64,000 nt of DNA from Actinomycetales bacterium (lineage in GTDB: Bacteria > Actinomycetota > Actinomycetes > Actinomycetales > Dermatophilaceae), in contig JADJVI010000046.1 in the NCBI GenBank assembly GCA_016710645.1, positions 57,620 to 121,619 on the forward strand, read 5' to 3'. This document shows positions 33,509 to 42,443 of the stretch, piece by piece. How positions within the stretch are numbered: position 1 is the first letter of the stretch; every line of letters begins with the position of its first letter. A model generated the notes under the pieces. It did not search any database and was not told where the DNA came from. It saw only the letters and a list, made by a program, of their open reading frames with translations. Position numbers and translations under genes: made by a program.

Positions 33509-35305
33509 TCAGCCGACCGGAGCCTCGTCGCGCCACGAACGCCACAGCGCGGCATACGCGCCGTCGGCCTCGATCAGGTCGTGGTGCGGGCCGATCTCGG
33601 TGACCAGGCCGCCGTCTACGACGCAGACTCGATCCGCGTCGTGAGCCGTGTGCAGTCGGTGCGCGATGGCCACCACAGTGCGTCCCGTGACCACAGCGGC
33701 GAGCGAACGCTCCAGGTGCCGCGCCGCCCGCGGATCAAGCAGCGACGTCGCTTCGTCGAGGACCAACGTGTGCGGGTCGGCCAACACGAGCCGTGCCAAG
33801 GCCAGTTGCTGAGACTGCGGCTCGGTGAGCCGGTGGCCCCCGGACCCAACGGCAGTCGCCAGCCCAAGGGGCAAACCTGATGCCCAGCCCCACGCATCCA
33901 CAGCCTCCAATGCCTCCCGCAACGCCGCATCGGACGCCTCGGGCCGCGCCAAGCGCAGGTTGTCGGCGAGCGTGCCGACGAAGACGTGGTGCTCCTGGGT
34001 CACCAGCGCAACCTCGCCGCGCAGCGACTCCAGGGTCAGGTCGACCAGTCGCACGCCGCCGACGTCGACCCGGCCTTCGCGTGGTCCGTCGACGCCGGCC
34101 ATGAGCCGCCCGAGCGTCGACTTGCCCGCGCCCGACGGCCCGACGATCGCCAGCCGCTCGCCAGGTCGCACGTCCAGCGAGATGCCGCCGAGCACGTCAC
34201 GGCCCGAGCGATAGGCATAGCGGACCTCGTCGACCCGCAGATGCGAGTCGGCCGGCTCGTCTCCAGTGGCCGAGCGATCCGGAGGCACATCGGCGACCCC
34301 GATGACCCGAGCCAACGAGGTGGCCCCGACCTGCACCTCGTCGAGCCACATGAGCAGGTCGTCCAAGGGCGCGCTGAGCTGCTGCACATAGAGGGCGACC
34401 GCGGTCACCACGCCGACGCTCGCGCGCCCTTGACTGACCAGCCAGCCACCCCACGCGAGGGTCACGGCGACCGGGAAGAGGTAGGCGAACTCCACCTGCG
34501 GGAACCACCGCATCCGCAATCCCAGCGTGTAGAGCTCGGCGGCGAAGCTGCGTCGCAGCGCCGCGTCCACCCGCCCGCGCCGTATGCCGTTCAGCCCGAG
34601 CGCGTCGATGGTGCGCGCTCCCTCGGCGGTCTCGGTGACGACGCCGTTGAGCACGGCATACGTGGCGCGCTCGCGCAGGTAGCCAGCCGGAGCGAAGCGC
34701 AGATACCGCCGGGTGGACAACCACATGATCGGCACCCCGACGAGGATCGGGAGGGCCACCCACCCGCCGGTGACGACCGCGGCCACGCCGGTGATCGCGA
34801 GCGTCACGACCGCGACGAAGATCGACGGGATACCGAACCGAACGACGTGCGACAGGGCCTCGACGTCGTTGGTCGTGCGCGCGACGAGGTCGCCGGTGCC
34901 GGCCCGCTCGACAACAGACAGGGGCAGCGCCATGACCCGGGTCATGAATTGCTCGCGCAACTGCGCGAAGACCCGCTCGCCGAGCCGGAACGAGGACCGT
35001 CGCGCCGCCCACACCAGCCCGGTTTGGACGACGATCGCGACCGCTAGCGCTCCGACGAGTCGATCCACCGTCGCCAGGTCGGTGCCGCGGGTGATGTCAT
35101 CGACCAGCCGGCCCACGACGAAAGGTGCGGCGAGCCCGGCCAGCGCCGCCACGGCGTGCAGTCCGACGACCGTGCCGAGTTCGCGACGGTATTGCCGCAG
35201 CAGCGCCCCCGCCTGTCGTTTCACCGCGGGCCCGTCCGCGACCGGCAGGGTGCGCCGCACCGGGTCGACCTCCTGCGCGTCAAGGGCGCCACGAGGATCA
35301 CTCAT
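33509..35305 (-). CDS. ABC exporter subunit B (intact Walker A, degenerate signature)
   Basis: 598 residues: six-helix type I exporter membrane domain (about 30-320) and nucleotide-binding domain. Walker A GPSGAGKST and Walker B LVLDEATS are intact, and the switch His is present (IAHRLHTAHDADR), but the signature LSGGQ is replaced by LTEPQ (RLTEPQSQQLALARL). It pairs with the preceding gene, whose NBD shows the opposite defects, so the heterodimer has one working ATP site. Substrate unknown; drugs, lipids or peptides are all possible. ATG 35305 overlaps the upstream stop. Confidence 0.92.
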   Translation of the reverse strand: MSDPRGALDAQEVDPVRRTLPVADGPAVKRQAGALLRQYRRELGTVVGLHAVAALAGLAAPFVVGRLVDDITRGTDLATVDRLVGALAVAIVVQTGLVWAARRSSFRLGERVFAQLREQFMTRVMALPLSVVERAGTGDLVARTTNDVEALSHVVRFGIPSIFVAVVTLAITGVAAVVTGGWVALPILVGVPIMWLSTRRYLRFAPAGYLRERATYAVLNGVVTETAEGARTIDALGLNGIRRGRVDAALRRSFAAELYTLGLRMRWFPQVEFAYLFPVAVTLAWGGWLVSQGRASVGVVTAVALYVQQLSAPLDDLLMWLDEVQVGATSLARVIGVADVPPDRSATGDEPADSHLRVDEVRYAYRSGRDVLGGISLDVRPGERLAIVGPSGAGKSTLGRLMAGVDGPREGRVDVGGVRLVDLTLESLRGEVALVTQEHHVFVGTLADNLRLARPEASDAALREALEAVDAWGWASGLPLGLATAVGSGGHRLTEPQSQQLALARLVLADPHTLVLDEATSLLDPRAARHLERSLAAVVTGRTVVAIAHRLHTAHDADRVCVVDGGLVTEIGPHHDLIEADGAYAALWRSWRDEAPVG

Positions 35306-37062
35306 CAGTCGGCCTCCCCTCGGATGACGATGCTTCGGTATGCCGGGTCGGCATGCAGCAGTTCGCGGTGCGTCCCGGTGGCAGCCACCCGGCCGTCCTC
35401 GCCGAGCAGGACCACCCGATCGGCGTGGTCGAGCACCAGCGGGCTGACGCTGACGACGACCGTCGTGAGGCCAGCTCGCTGCGCACGGACCCCCGCCGCC
35501 ACCCGGGCCTCAGTGTGAGCATCGACGGCGCTCGTCGGCTCGATGAGCACGAGCACTGGGGTGTGCGCCAGCAGCGCCCGTGCGAGCGCCAGCCGCTGCC
35601 GCTGCCCGCCAGAGAAGGACCGGCCACGCTCCTGCACCTCGCTGTCCAGGCCCTCGGGCAGCGCCTCGAGGATGTCGGCGCCGCTGACCGTCGCCAGCGC
35701 GGCGAGCAGATCCGCGTCGGTGTGCCGCCCCCACGGGTCGAGTTGCTCGCGCAGGCTCCCGGTGAAAAGCCGCGGGTCGCTCTCGCTCACGAGGATCTCG
35801 GCCCGCACCTGCGCGGTCGGAAACGACACCAGGGGTATGCCGTGCAGCCGCACCCCCGCGAGCGCGACCGCGTCGACGCCGAAGCCACCCAACCGGTCGG
35901 CCAGGTGGGTCGCCATCTCGGGGTCGGCGCACACCAAGGCGACGAACTCGCCGTCACGCACCTGCAACCCGCTCGCCTCGTCAGCGAGGGCAACCTGCGA
36001 GTCGTGGTGCGGCGCAAGAGAATTCGCAGCTCTATCGACGTCACTGAGCGCGGTGGCCACGGCTGCGTCGTCGCGTTCGACCTCCAGCACCCGGATGATC
36101 TTGCGTGCCGCGATGACCGACCGAGTGGCCCGGTCGACGAACTCGGTGGCCGTGCGCAATGGCAGCACGAGGAAGGCCGAATAGCCGTAGAAGGCCACCA
36201 GCTGACCCGGGGTGATCTGCCCTTGGATGGCGAAGCGCGCCCCCAGCCAGGTGACGATGAGCACGAAGATCCCCGGTAGCAGGATCTGCGCCGAGTCGAG
36301 GGCAGCCTGGATGCCGGCCACCCGAAAACCGCTGTCGCGCACGGCAGTCGACTGCACGGCATACCGCTGCAAGTAGGTCGACTCGCCCCCGATGCCGCGC
36401 AGCACGCGCAACCCGGCCACGGTGTCGGCCCCGAGCCCGATGAGCGCCCCGGAGGCCTCGCGTTGGGCGGCCTGGCGGCGTTGCAGGGGACGGACGAGCA
36501 GCCCGAGCAGGGCCACGAGGATCGGCACGCCGATGAGCACGACCAGACCCAGCGGCCGCGAGGAACGCAGCAGGATGACCGCCACGACGGCATACGAGAT
36601 GACCGCCCCCGAGAAGCGGGCCGTGATGTCGAAGAGCCCACCCAGGCGCATCGAGTCAGACGCGACGGTCGCGACGACATCGCCGGCGGGGACCGCGCGA
36701 GTGAGCGCCGGGCCGGTGTCGGCGGCCTTCCAGCCGATGAGCTGCACGCCCCGGAAGGCGGCCTGCATCCAGTTGAGCACGGCCATTCGATGCCGCAGCG
36801 TGCCCGCACCTGCCGTCACCAGCGCCAGCCCGGTGAGCACCAGACACCACCGGGTCAGCGCCGTCGAATCGCCCGCGACAATGCCCTCGTCGATGGCCCG
36901 CGAGATCGTCGCGGGGATGAGGGCCTGCGACACCATCCACAGCACGCCGAAGGCAATGCCCCACACCAAGGTGACCCACTGGCCGCGTCCCACCCAGCGC
37001 AGGAATGCCCAGGGGGAGCGCAGCACCGGGGTCCCGGGATGGTCATAGGGAAGCGCACGCAC
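35305..37062 (-). CDS. ABC exporter subunit A (degenerate Walker A, intact signature)
   Basis: 585 residues from GTG 37062; longer in-frame starts run through the SURF1 promoter. Six-helix exporter domain, then an NBD in which Walker A is lost (ALVCADPEMATHLADRL where GxxGxGKST is expected), Walker B lacks its Asp (VLVLIEPTSAVD), and the switch His is missing (VVVSVSPLVLDHADR); the signature SFSGGQRQRLALARAL is intact. Only with subunit B can it form a functional composite site. Four to five iterated GTATGCCGT words lie in the gene. Divergent from SURF1. Confidence 0.92.
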   Translation of the reverse strand: MRALPYDHPGTPVLRSPWAFLRWVGRGQWVTLVWGIAFGVLWMVSQALIPATISRAIDEGIVAGDSTALTRWCLVLTGLALVTAGAGTLRHRMAVLNWMQAAFRGVQLIGWKAADTGPALTRAVPAGDVVATVASDSMRLGGLFDITARFSGAVISYAVVAVILLRSSRPLGLVVLIGVPILVALLGLLVRPLQRRQAAQREASGALIGLGADTVAGLRVLRGIGGESTYLQRYAVQSTAVRDSGFRVAGIQAALDSAQILLPGIFVLIVTWLGARFAIQGQITPGQLVAFYGYSAFLVLPLRTATEFVDRATRSVIAARKIIRVLEVERDDAAVATALSDVDRAANSLAPHHDSQVALADEASGLQVRDGEFVALVCADPEMATHLADRLGGFGVDAVALAGVRLHGIPLVSFPTAQVRAEILVSESDPRLFTGSLREQLDPWGRHTDADLLAALATVSGADILEALPEGLDSEVQERGRSFSGGQRQRLALARALLAHTPVLVLIEPTSAVDAHTEARVAAGVRAQRAGLTTVVVSVSPLVLDHADRVVLLGEDGRVAATGTHRELLHADPAYRSIVIRGEAD

Positions 37063-37132
37063 GAGGGTCCACGGTAGGCGCCGCAGGCGGGTGGCCGCCA
37101 ACGAGTTTCGGTATGCCGTTAGCCTGGGACCC

Positions 37133-37930
37133 GTGTTGCGGACCGTCCTGACCCCTAAGTGGCTGGGCTTGTTGGCGGCGGTCCTGGTCGTGGGGTATGG
37201 CTTCATTCTGCTCGGGTTGTGGCAGATGAACGTCGCCCGCGAGGACGCCGAGCAGGCCGCGATGCACGAGGCCGCCGCCCGTCCGGTCGTTGCCCTCGAC
37301 ACCGTGATGCCGCCGCACACCGCTTTCCCGCGCGATGGCTCCAACCGGCGGGTCTCGGTCACCGGCCACTACGAACCCGAGTCGCAGGTGCTCGTCGTCG
37401 ACCGTCGACTGACCGGCCGTAGCGGCTCGTGGGTGCTGGTGCCGTTCGTTGTCGACTCCACCGGGGCGCGGGTGGCGATCGTGCGGGGTTTCGTGCCGGG
37501 CGCGGCTTCCCCCGCGCCGGTGACCAGCGGACCGCTGACCATCGTCGGGAGCCTGGCACCCAGCGAATCCCCGACGTCCGCCAAGAAATCCTTGGGGCCC
37601 AACGAGATCGGGTCTATCGACGTGCCGGCACTGCTCAATAAGTGGGGTGGTGACGTCTACAACGGTTTCCTGTTTGCGGTCTCCGAGACGCCCGATCCGG
37701 GGGGTGTGGCTGCGGCCGGCCAAACGCCCGCTCCCGGCGAGATCGAACGGGTGCCGCCGCCGGACCTGCCCTCCGGCTTCACCCTGCGCAACCTGGCCTA
37801 TGCGCTGCAGTGGTGGATCTTCGCGCTCTTCGCCCTGTGGATGTGGTGGAAGATGGTCCGAGACGCCCACCGCCGTAGCCTGGCGCCTGAAGTGTTGCCC
37901 CAGAGTCCCGCCCAAGGAGTCACCCCGTGA
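37133..37930 (+). CDS. SURF1 family cytochrome oxidase assembly protein
   Basis: 265 residues with the SURF1 topology: an N-terminal helix (WLGLLAAVLVVGYGFILLGLWQ region, about 9-30), a large external domain (VSVTGHYEPESQVLV, GSWVLVPFVV, VAIVRGFVPG) and a C-terminal helix (WWIFALFALWMWW). It assists haem A insertion or subunit I assembly of aa3 oxidase. GTG 37133 (VLRTVLTPKW) is preferred over an upstream frame that contains the iterated word. GTGA overlap with the DUF3817 gene. Confidence 0.9.
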   Translation: MLRTVLTPKWLGLLAAVLVVGYGFILLGLWQMNVAREDAEQAAMHEAAARPVVALDTVMPPHTAFPRDGSNRRVSVTGHYEPESQVLVVDRRLTGRSGSWVLVPFVVDSTGARVAIVRGFVPGAASPAPVTSGPLTIVGSLAPSESPTSAKKSLGPNEIGSIDVPALLNKWGGDVYNGFLFAVSETPDPGGVAAAGQTPAPGEIERVPPPDLPSGFTLRNLAYALQWWIFALFALWMWWKMVRDAHRRSLAPEVLPQSPAQGVTP

Positions 37931-38277
37931 GCATGTACCCGACCAACCTTGCCAAGCCCCTGCAGTTGCGCAAGGCGCTGGGCATCTACCGGGTCATGGC
38001 CATCGTCGCCGGTATCGCCCTGTTCATCCTCGTTGTCGAGATGATCATGAAATACGGGATGAGCCAGAAGAACTTCTTCACCGACAACTGGTCCTATATC
38101 CACGGCTTCATCTACATGGGATACGCCGCCTCGATCGCCAACCTCGGGCTCAAGAGCGCGTGGGGCGTCAAGCGGATCGTCCTGCACCTGCTGTCCGGGT
38201 TCGTCCCGTTGGTGCCGTTCTTCGCCGAGCGACGGGTCACCGCCGAGACCAACGCGATGCTTGCCCGCGTCTACTGA
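37927..38277 (+). CDS. DUF3817 membrane protein
   Basis: 116 residues with three predicted helices (about 21-41, 55-76, 85-99) and the NWSYIHGFIYMGY motif typical of DUF3817, a small actinobacterial integral membrane family also found next to guaA or attached to MFS proteins. GTG 37927 overlaps the SURF1 stop. Function unknown; its position suggests expression with SURF1 and perhaps guaA, which begins 10 bases after its stop. Confidence 0.85.
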   Translation: MSMYPTNLAKPLQLRKALGIYRVMAIVAGIALFILVVEMIMKYGMSQKNFFTDNWSYIHGFIYMGYAASIANLGLKSAWGVKRIVLHLLSGFVPLVPFFAERRVTAETNAMLARVY

Positions 38278-38287
38278 GCCGCCCGAG

Positions 38288-39865
38288 ATGACCGACACGC
38301 TCGCCTCGCGTCCCGTCCTCGTCGTCGACTTCGGCGCGCAGTACGCCCAGCTCATTGCCCGCCGGGTGCGCGAGGCCAAGGTCTACAGCGAGGTCGTCCC
38401 CCACTCCATGTCGGCGCAGGACATGCTGGCCAAGCGCCCGGCCGCGATCATCCTTTCCGGCGGACCGGCCAGCGTGTATGCCGTCGGCGCACCGTCCCTG
38501 GACCCCGCGCTGCTGGCGGCCGGGGTTCCGGTCTTCGGGATGTGTTACGGCTTCCAATCGATGGCCCAGGCCCTCGGCGGTACGGTCGCGGCCACGGGCA
38601 CGGGGGAGTACGGCCAGACCCCGGCTCGGGTGCTCGACACGACCTCGACACTCTTCGACGGCCAACCGGCCCAGCAGTCGGTGTGGATGTCGCACGGCGA
38701 CTCCGTGACCGTCGCCCCGCAGGGGATGCGGGTCACTGCAGCGACCGACGGCGCCCCGGTGGCGGCCTTCGAGGACGACGCCCGGCGGCTCTACGGAGTC
38801 CAGTGGCACCCGGAGGTGCTGCACACGGCATACGGGCAGCGGGTCTTGGAGAATTTCCTCTGGAAGGGCGCCGGCCTGGCCGCCGACTGGACCCCTGAGC
38901 ACGTCGTCGAGGAACTCGTCGAGTCGGTGCGCGCTCAGGTCGGCCAGGGTCGGGTGCTCTGCGCGCTGTCCGGCGGGGTCGACTCGTCGGTCGCGGCCGC
39001 GCTCGTGCAGCGGGCCGTCGGCGACCAGCTGACCTGTGTCTTCGTCGACCACGGGCTGCTGCGCGAGGGTGAACCCGAGGCGGTCGAGAGCGAGTTTGTC
39101 GCGGCGACCGGCGTGCGGCTCGTGGTGGTCGATGCTCGGGCGCGCTTCCTCGACGCGTTGGCCGGGGTGAGCGACCCGGAGACCAAGCGCAAGATCATCG
39201 GCCGGGAGTTCATCCGGGTCTTCGAGCAGGCCGCCCGTGACGTCGTGGGCCACGCCGAGGCTGATGGGCACCCCATCGAATACCTCGTCCAAGGCACCCT
39301 CTATCCCGATGTCGTGGAATCGGGTGGTGGCGAGGGCGCGGCCAATATCAAGTCGCACCACAACGTCGGCGGACTGCCCGAGGACCTGCAGTTCTCACTC
39401 GTGGAACCGCTGCGCTCGCTGTTCAAGGACGAGGTGCGCGCGGTCGGGCTCGAGCTCGGCGTCCCCGAACAGATCGTCTGGCGACAGCCGTTCCCCGGCC
39501 CGGGCCTGGCAGTCCGGATCATCGGCGAGGTGACCGCCGAGCGGCTGGCCGTCCTGCGCCAAGCCGACGCCATCGTGCGCGCCGAGCTCACCGCGGCTGG
39601 GCTGGACCGCTCGATCTGGCAGTGCCCGGTCGTGCTGCTGGCCGACGTCCGCTCGGTGGGCGTGCAGGGCGACGGCCGCACCTATGGCCACCCGATCGTG
39701 CTGCGGCCGGTGACCAGCGAAGACGCCATGACCGCCGACTGGACCCGGGTGCCCTACGACGTGCTGGCCCAGATCTCGACGCGGATCACCAATGAGGTGC
39801 GCGAGGTCAACCGGGTCGTGCTCGACATCACGAGCAAGCCCCCGGGCACCATCGAGTGGGAGTGA
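38288..39865 (+). CDS. guaA: GMP synthase (glutamine-hydrolysing)
   Basis: 525 residues. Glutamine amidotransferase domain with nucleophile C86 (GMCYGFQ) and His/Glu in VQWHPEV; ATP pyrophosphatase P-loop LSGGVDSS at about 225-232; C-terminal dimerisation domain ending in KPPGTIEWE. Converts XMP to GMP, the step after guaB. ATG 38288 begins the conserved amidotransferase domain (MTDTLASRPVLVVDFGAQYAQ region). The transcript ends at the hairpin 39868-39893. Confidence 0.98.
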   Translation: MTDTLASRPVLVVDFGAQYAQLIARRVREAKVYSEVVPHSMSAQDMLAKRPAAIILSGGPASVYAVGAPSLDPALLAAGVPVFGMCYGFQSMAQALGGTVAATGTGEYGQTPARVLDTTSTLFDGQPAQQSVWMSHGDSVTVAPQGMRVTAATDGAPVAAFEDDARRLYGVQWHPEVLHTAYGQRVLENFLWKGAGLAADWTPEHVVEELVESVRAQVGQGRVLCALSGGVDSSVAAALVQRAVGDQLTCVFVDHGLLREGEPEAVESEFVAATGVRLVVVDARARFLDALAGVSDPETKRKIIGREFIRVFEQAARDVVGHAEADGHPIEYLVQGTLYPDVVESGGGEGAANIKSHHNVGGLPEDLQFSLVEPLRSLFKDEVRAVGLELGVPEQIVWRQPFPGPGLAVRIIGEVTAERLAVLRQADAIVRAELTAAGLDRSIWQCPVVLLADVRSVGVQGDGRTYGHPIVLRPVTSEDAMTADWTRVPYDVLAQISTRITNEVREVNRVVLDITSKPPGTIEWE

Positions 39866-39867
39866 CG

Positions 39868-39893
39868 CTGAGGCGGCGCGATCGCCGCCTCAG
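39868..39893. terminator. bidirectional terminator after guaA
   Basis: CTGAGGCGGCG (39868-39878), loop CGAT, and exact complement (39883-39893). It begins three bases after the guaA stop and overlaps the stop codon of the opposing small membrane protein. Confidence 0.85.
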
Positions 39894-40297
39894 TCGTCGG
39901 CGGTGAGCAGTGCGACGAACAGGCTGATGATCGTCACCACGATCGGCAGCGCGAGCACGACGGCGAGTAGGAGCAGGCCGCGGTGCTTCTGCTTGTCCGG
40001 CCCGATCGAGCCCGCGAACGTCGACAGGTAGGGCGCGGCATACCAGAGGTGGGCCGTCTGCCCGGGAGCAATCGAGACGGTCTCCTCGGCGTGACCGTGG
40101 GTCCATAAACCCTCGCACTCGACGGACACCGTCGTGGGACCAGGCGCGACCGGAAAGACGTTCTCGCCCAAGGCAGTTGGGACCGGGGCGCCGTTGAGGG
40201 CCACCGTCGGCGTGCTGAAGTTGGCGATGGCGGGCGCGTCGAGGTGCAGAACCAGCCGCGCGGTCGCCTCAGTTGCTGAAGAACCCGGGGCGCTCAT
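39890..40297 (-). CDS. C-terminally anchored membrane protein, function unknown
   Basis: 135 residues. The N-terminal 95 residues look like a small beta-rich domain (LVLHLDAPAIANF, VSVECEGLWTHGHAEETVSIAPGQTAHLWYAAP); a Lys-rich border (GPDKQKHRG) precedes one hydrophobic helix of about 25 residues at the C-terminus. No signal peptide, so a cytoplasmic domain anchored by its tail is likely. No family recognised. Convergent with guaA and divergent from murT. Confidence 0.68.
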   Translation of the reverse strand: MSAPGSSATEATARLVLHLDAPAIANFSTPTVALNGAPVPTALGENVFPVAPGPTTVSVECEGLWTHGHAEETVSIAPGQTAHLWYAAPYLSTFAGSIGPDKQKHRGLLLLAVVLALPIVVTIISLFVALLTADD

Positions 40298-40378
40298 GCT
40301 CTCAGGATAGAACCCCCCGGGGTATGCCGTGCGGCCAGCCTCGCGCTGGGCCGGTCACACCCGCACTAGGGTGGTCGA

Positions 40379-41680
40379 GTGCTCCGGACCAGTGCGGCCA
40401 TCCTTGCCGGCAAGGCCGTGCGGCTGGCCGCCCGGCGGCGTGGTGGCGGGTCGGCCTTGCCCGGCCTGGTCGCCGAACGCATCGACCCGCGTCTGCTGGC
40501 CACAGCCCTGCGCGGGGTGAGTGGCGGCATCGTCGTCGTGAGCGGCACCAACGGCAAGACGACAACGACCAAGATGCTCGCCGCGATCATCCAGGCCCAC
40601 GGGCGTCGCGTCTTCACCAATCCGACCGGCAGCAATTTCACCCGCGGGGTGATCTCAGCGATGCTCGGCGAGGTCGGCGTGACCGGCCGGCTCGCGGCCG
40701 ATGTCGCCGTCCTGGAGCTCGACGAGTGGCACGCCCTGCAGTTCGCCAAGGTCGTGGCGCCCACGCACGCCCTGCTGCTCAACGTCGCCCGCGACCAGCT
40801 CGACCGGTTCGCCGAGATCGACACGACCGCGCGGCTGCTCACGACGCTCGGTCAGGCGACCACCCAGCTAGTCGTCCTCAACCGTGACGACTCCTTCGTG
40901 GCGCGCATCGCGCCGGCTTTGCCGGACGGCATACAGGTGCGTTATTTCGGAGTCGATCCCGACATTGCCGACCAAGTGCCCTCGCTGCACGAAGCCGATG
41001 TGCGCTTCGAGGACGGGTATGCCGTGCCGCCCCCCACTCCGCGCGACGGGTTGCTGCACCCCTTCGATGCCCGCGTCTTCTCGGTGCGCTGTGGTGAGAC
41101 GGTGGTCGGCCCGATCACGCTGCGCCAGCGCGGCCTGGCCGCGATGATCAACGCCACGGCCGCGGTCACCATGGCGCGTGCCGTGCTGGGGTCGGCGTTC
41201 AGCCCGCGCCTGGCGACCGATGCGCTGGCGCGGGTCGCGCCGCCGTTCGGGCGCGGTGAGGTCATCGACGTCGACGGGCAGCCGCTGGAACTCGTGCTGG
41301 TGAAGAACCCGGCCGGTTTCACGGTCGCCCTGTCGACTTATGGCAACGAGCCGGTGACGACGATGGTCGCGATCAACGACGACTACGCCGACGGCCAGGA
41401 CGTGTCCTGGCTCTACGACGTGTCGTTCGAGTCGCTGCGGGGACCCGGAGTGGCGATGACCTCGGGCGTGCGGGCCTACGACATGGCGCTGCGGCTGGAC
41501 TATGACGAGGTTCCCGTGCGTGAGGTGCAGCCCGATCTGGAGGCCGCGCTGGAACGGTTCCTCACGGCATACCCCGCTGGTCCGAAGCGGATCTTCTGCA
41601 CTTACACGGCGATGATGACGCTGCGCCGGATGCTCGCCGCGCGCTACGACCTGCCGGATATCGGGGAGGACGCGTCGTGA
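40379..41680 (+). CDS. murT: lipid II isoglutaminyl synthase, MurT subunit
   Basis: 433 residues. Mur-ligase ATP motif SGTNGKTTT at 55-63, central domain, and the C-terminal DUF1727 block (INDDYADGQDVSWLYDVSFE) specific to MurT. With GatD it amidates the alpha-carboxylate of D-Glu in the peptidoglycan stem. The four-cysteine zinc ribbon found in many MurT proteins is missing: only isolated cysteines occur (VRCGE, FCTYT). GTG 40379; GTGA overlap with gatD. Confidence 0.93.
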   Translation: MLRTSAAILAGKAVRLAARRRGGGSALPGLVAERIDPRLLATALRGVSGGIVVVSGTNGKTTTTKMLAAIIQAHGRRVFTNPTGSNFTRGVISAMLGEVGVTGRLAADVAVLELDEWHALQFAKVVAPTHALLLNVARDQLDRFAEIDTTARLLTTLGQATTQLVVLNRDDSFVARIAPALPDGIQVRYFGVDPDIADQVPSLHEADVRFEDGYAVPPPTPRDGLLHPFDARVFSVRCGETVVGPITLRQRGLAAMINATAAVTMARAVLGSAFSPRLATDALARVAPPFGRGEVIDVDGQPLELVLVKNPAGFTVALSTYGNEPVTTMVAINDDYADGQDVSWLYDVSFESLRGPGVAMTSGVRAYDMALRLDYDEVPVREVQPDLEAALERFLTAYPAGPKRIFCTYTAMMTLRRMLAARYDLPDIGEDAS

Positions 41681-42411
41681 CCGCGAAGGGCCAGATCACC
41701 CTCGTGCACCTCTATCCCCGGGAGATGTCGATCTACGGCGACCTGGGCAACACCCGCTGCCTGGCGGCGCGGATCCGGCGCCACGGCTACGACTGCGTCG
41801 TGCACGACCACCACCCCGGTATGCCGTGGCCCGAGCAGGCGCATCTGCTGATGGGCGGCGGCGGGCAGGATTCCGGGCAGTCGCGGGTGCAGGACGACCT
41901 GGAGGTCAATGCCGATCGGCTGCGCGGACTGGCCGCTGACGGGGTGCCGATGGTGATGATCTGTGGGATGTATCAGATGTTCGGGCACGCGTTCATCACC
42001 CATGACGGTGTCGAGCTGCCCGGGTTGGGCATCCTCGACGTGACGACTCGCGGGCAGTCCACCCGAATGATCGGCGGGATCGTCCTGGACACCGACTTCG
42101 GTCAGGTGGTTGGGTTCGAAAACCACTCCGGTGCAACGGTTCTCGGCGCTGGCCAAGCCCCATTCGGCCGGGTCGTCGTCGGTCATGGCAACAACGGCAC
42201 CGACGGCACCGAGGGGGCCCGCACCCACAACGTCATCGGGTCCTACCTGCACGGGCCGATCCTTCCCGCCAACCCGGCCGTCGCCGATGCTCTCATCGCC
42301 GCTGCTGCCGAGCTGGCCACCGGGCGCCCCTTCGAGCCCGAGCCTCTCGATGACTCCCTCGCCGAGCAAGCCCGCACCCGCCAGATCGCCCGCCTGCGCA
42401 AACCGAGCTGA
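41677..42411 (+). CDS. gatD: lipid II isoglutaminyl synthase, GatD glutaminase subunit
   Basis: 244 residues, CobB/CobQ-like class I glutamine amidotransferase. Nucleophile C96 (MICGMYQMFG) and H192 (GSYLHGP) are in place. It supplies ammonia from glutamine to MurT. GTG 41677 overlaps the murT stop, coupling synthesis of the two subunits, as in other Gram-positives. Confidence 0.95.
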   Translation: MTAKGQITLVHLYPREMSIYGDLGNTRCLAARIRRHGYDCVVHDHHPGMPWPEQAHLLMGGGGQDSGQSRVQDDLEVNADRLRGLAADGVPMVMICGMYQMFGHAFITHDGVELPGLGILDVTTRGQSTRMIGGIVLDTDFGQVVGFENHSGATVLGAGQAPFGRVVVGHGNNGTDGTEGARTHNVIGSYLHGPILPANPAVADALIAAAAELATGRPFEPEPLDDSLAEQARTRQIARLRKPS

Positions 42412-42443
42412 TCCGCGTCCGGGCAACCGTTCCGGTTGCAGGC

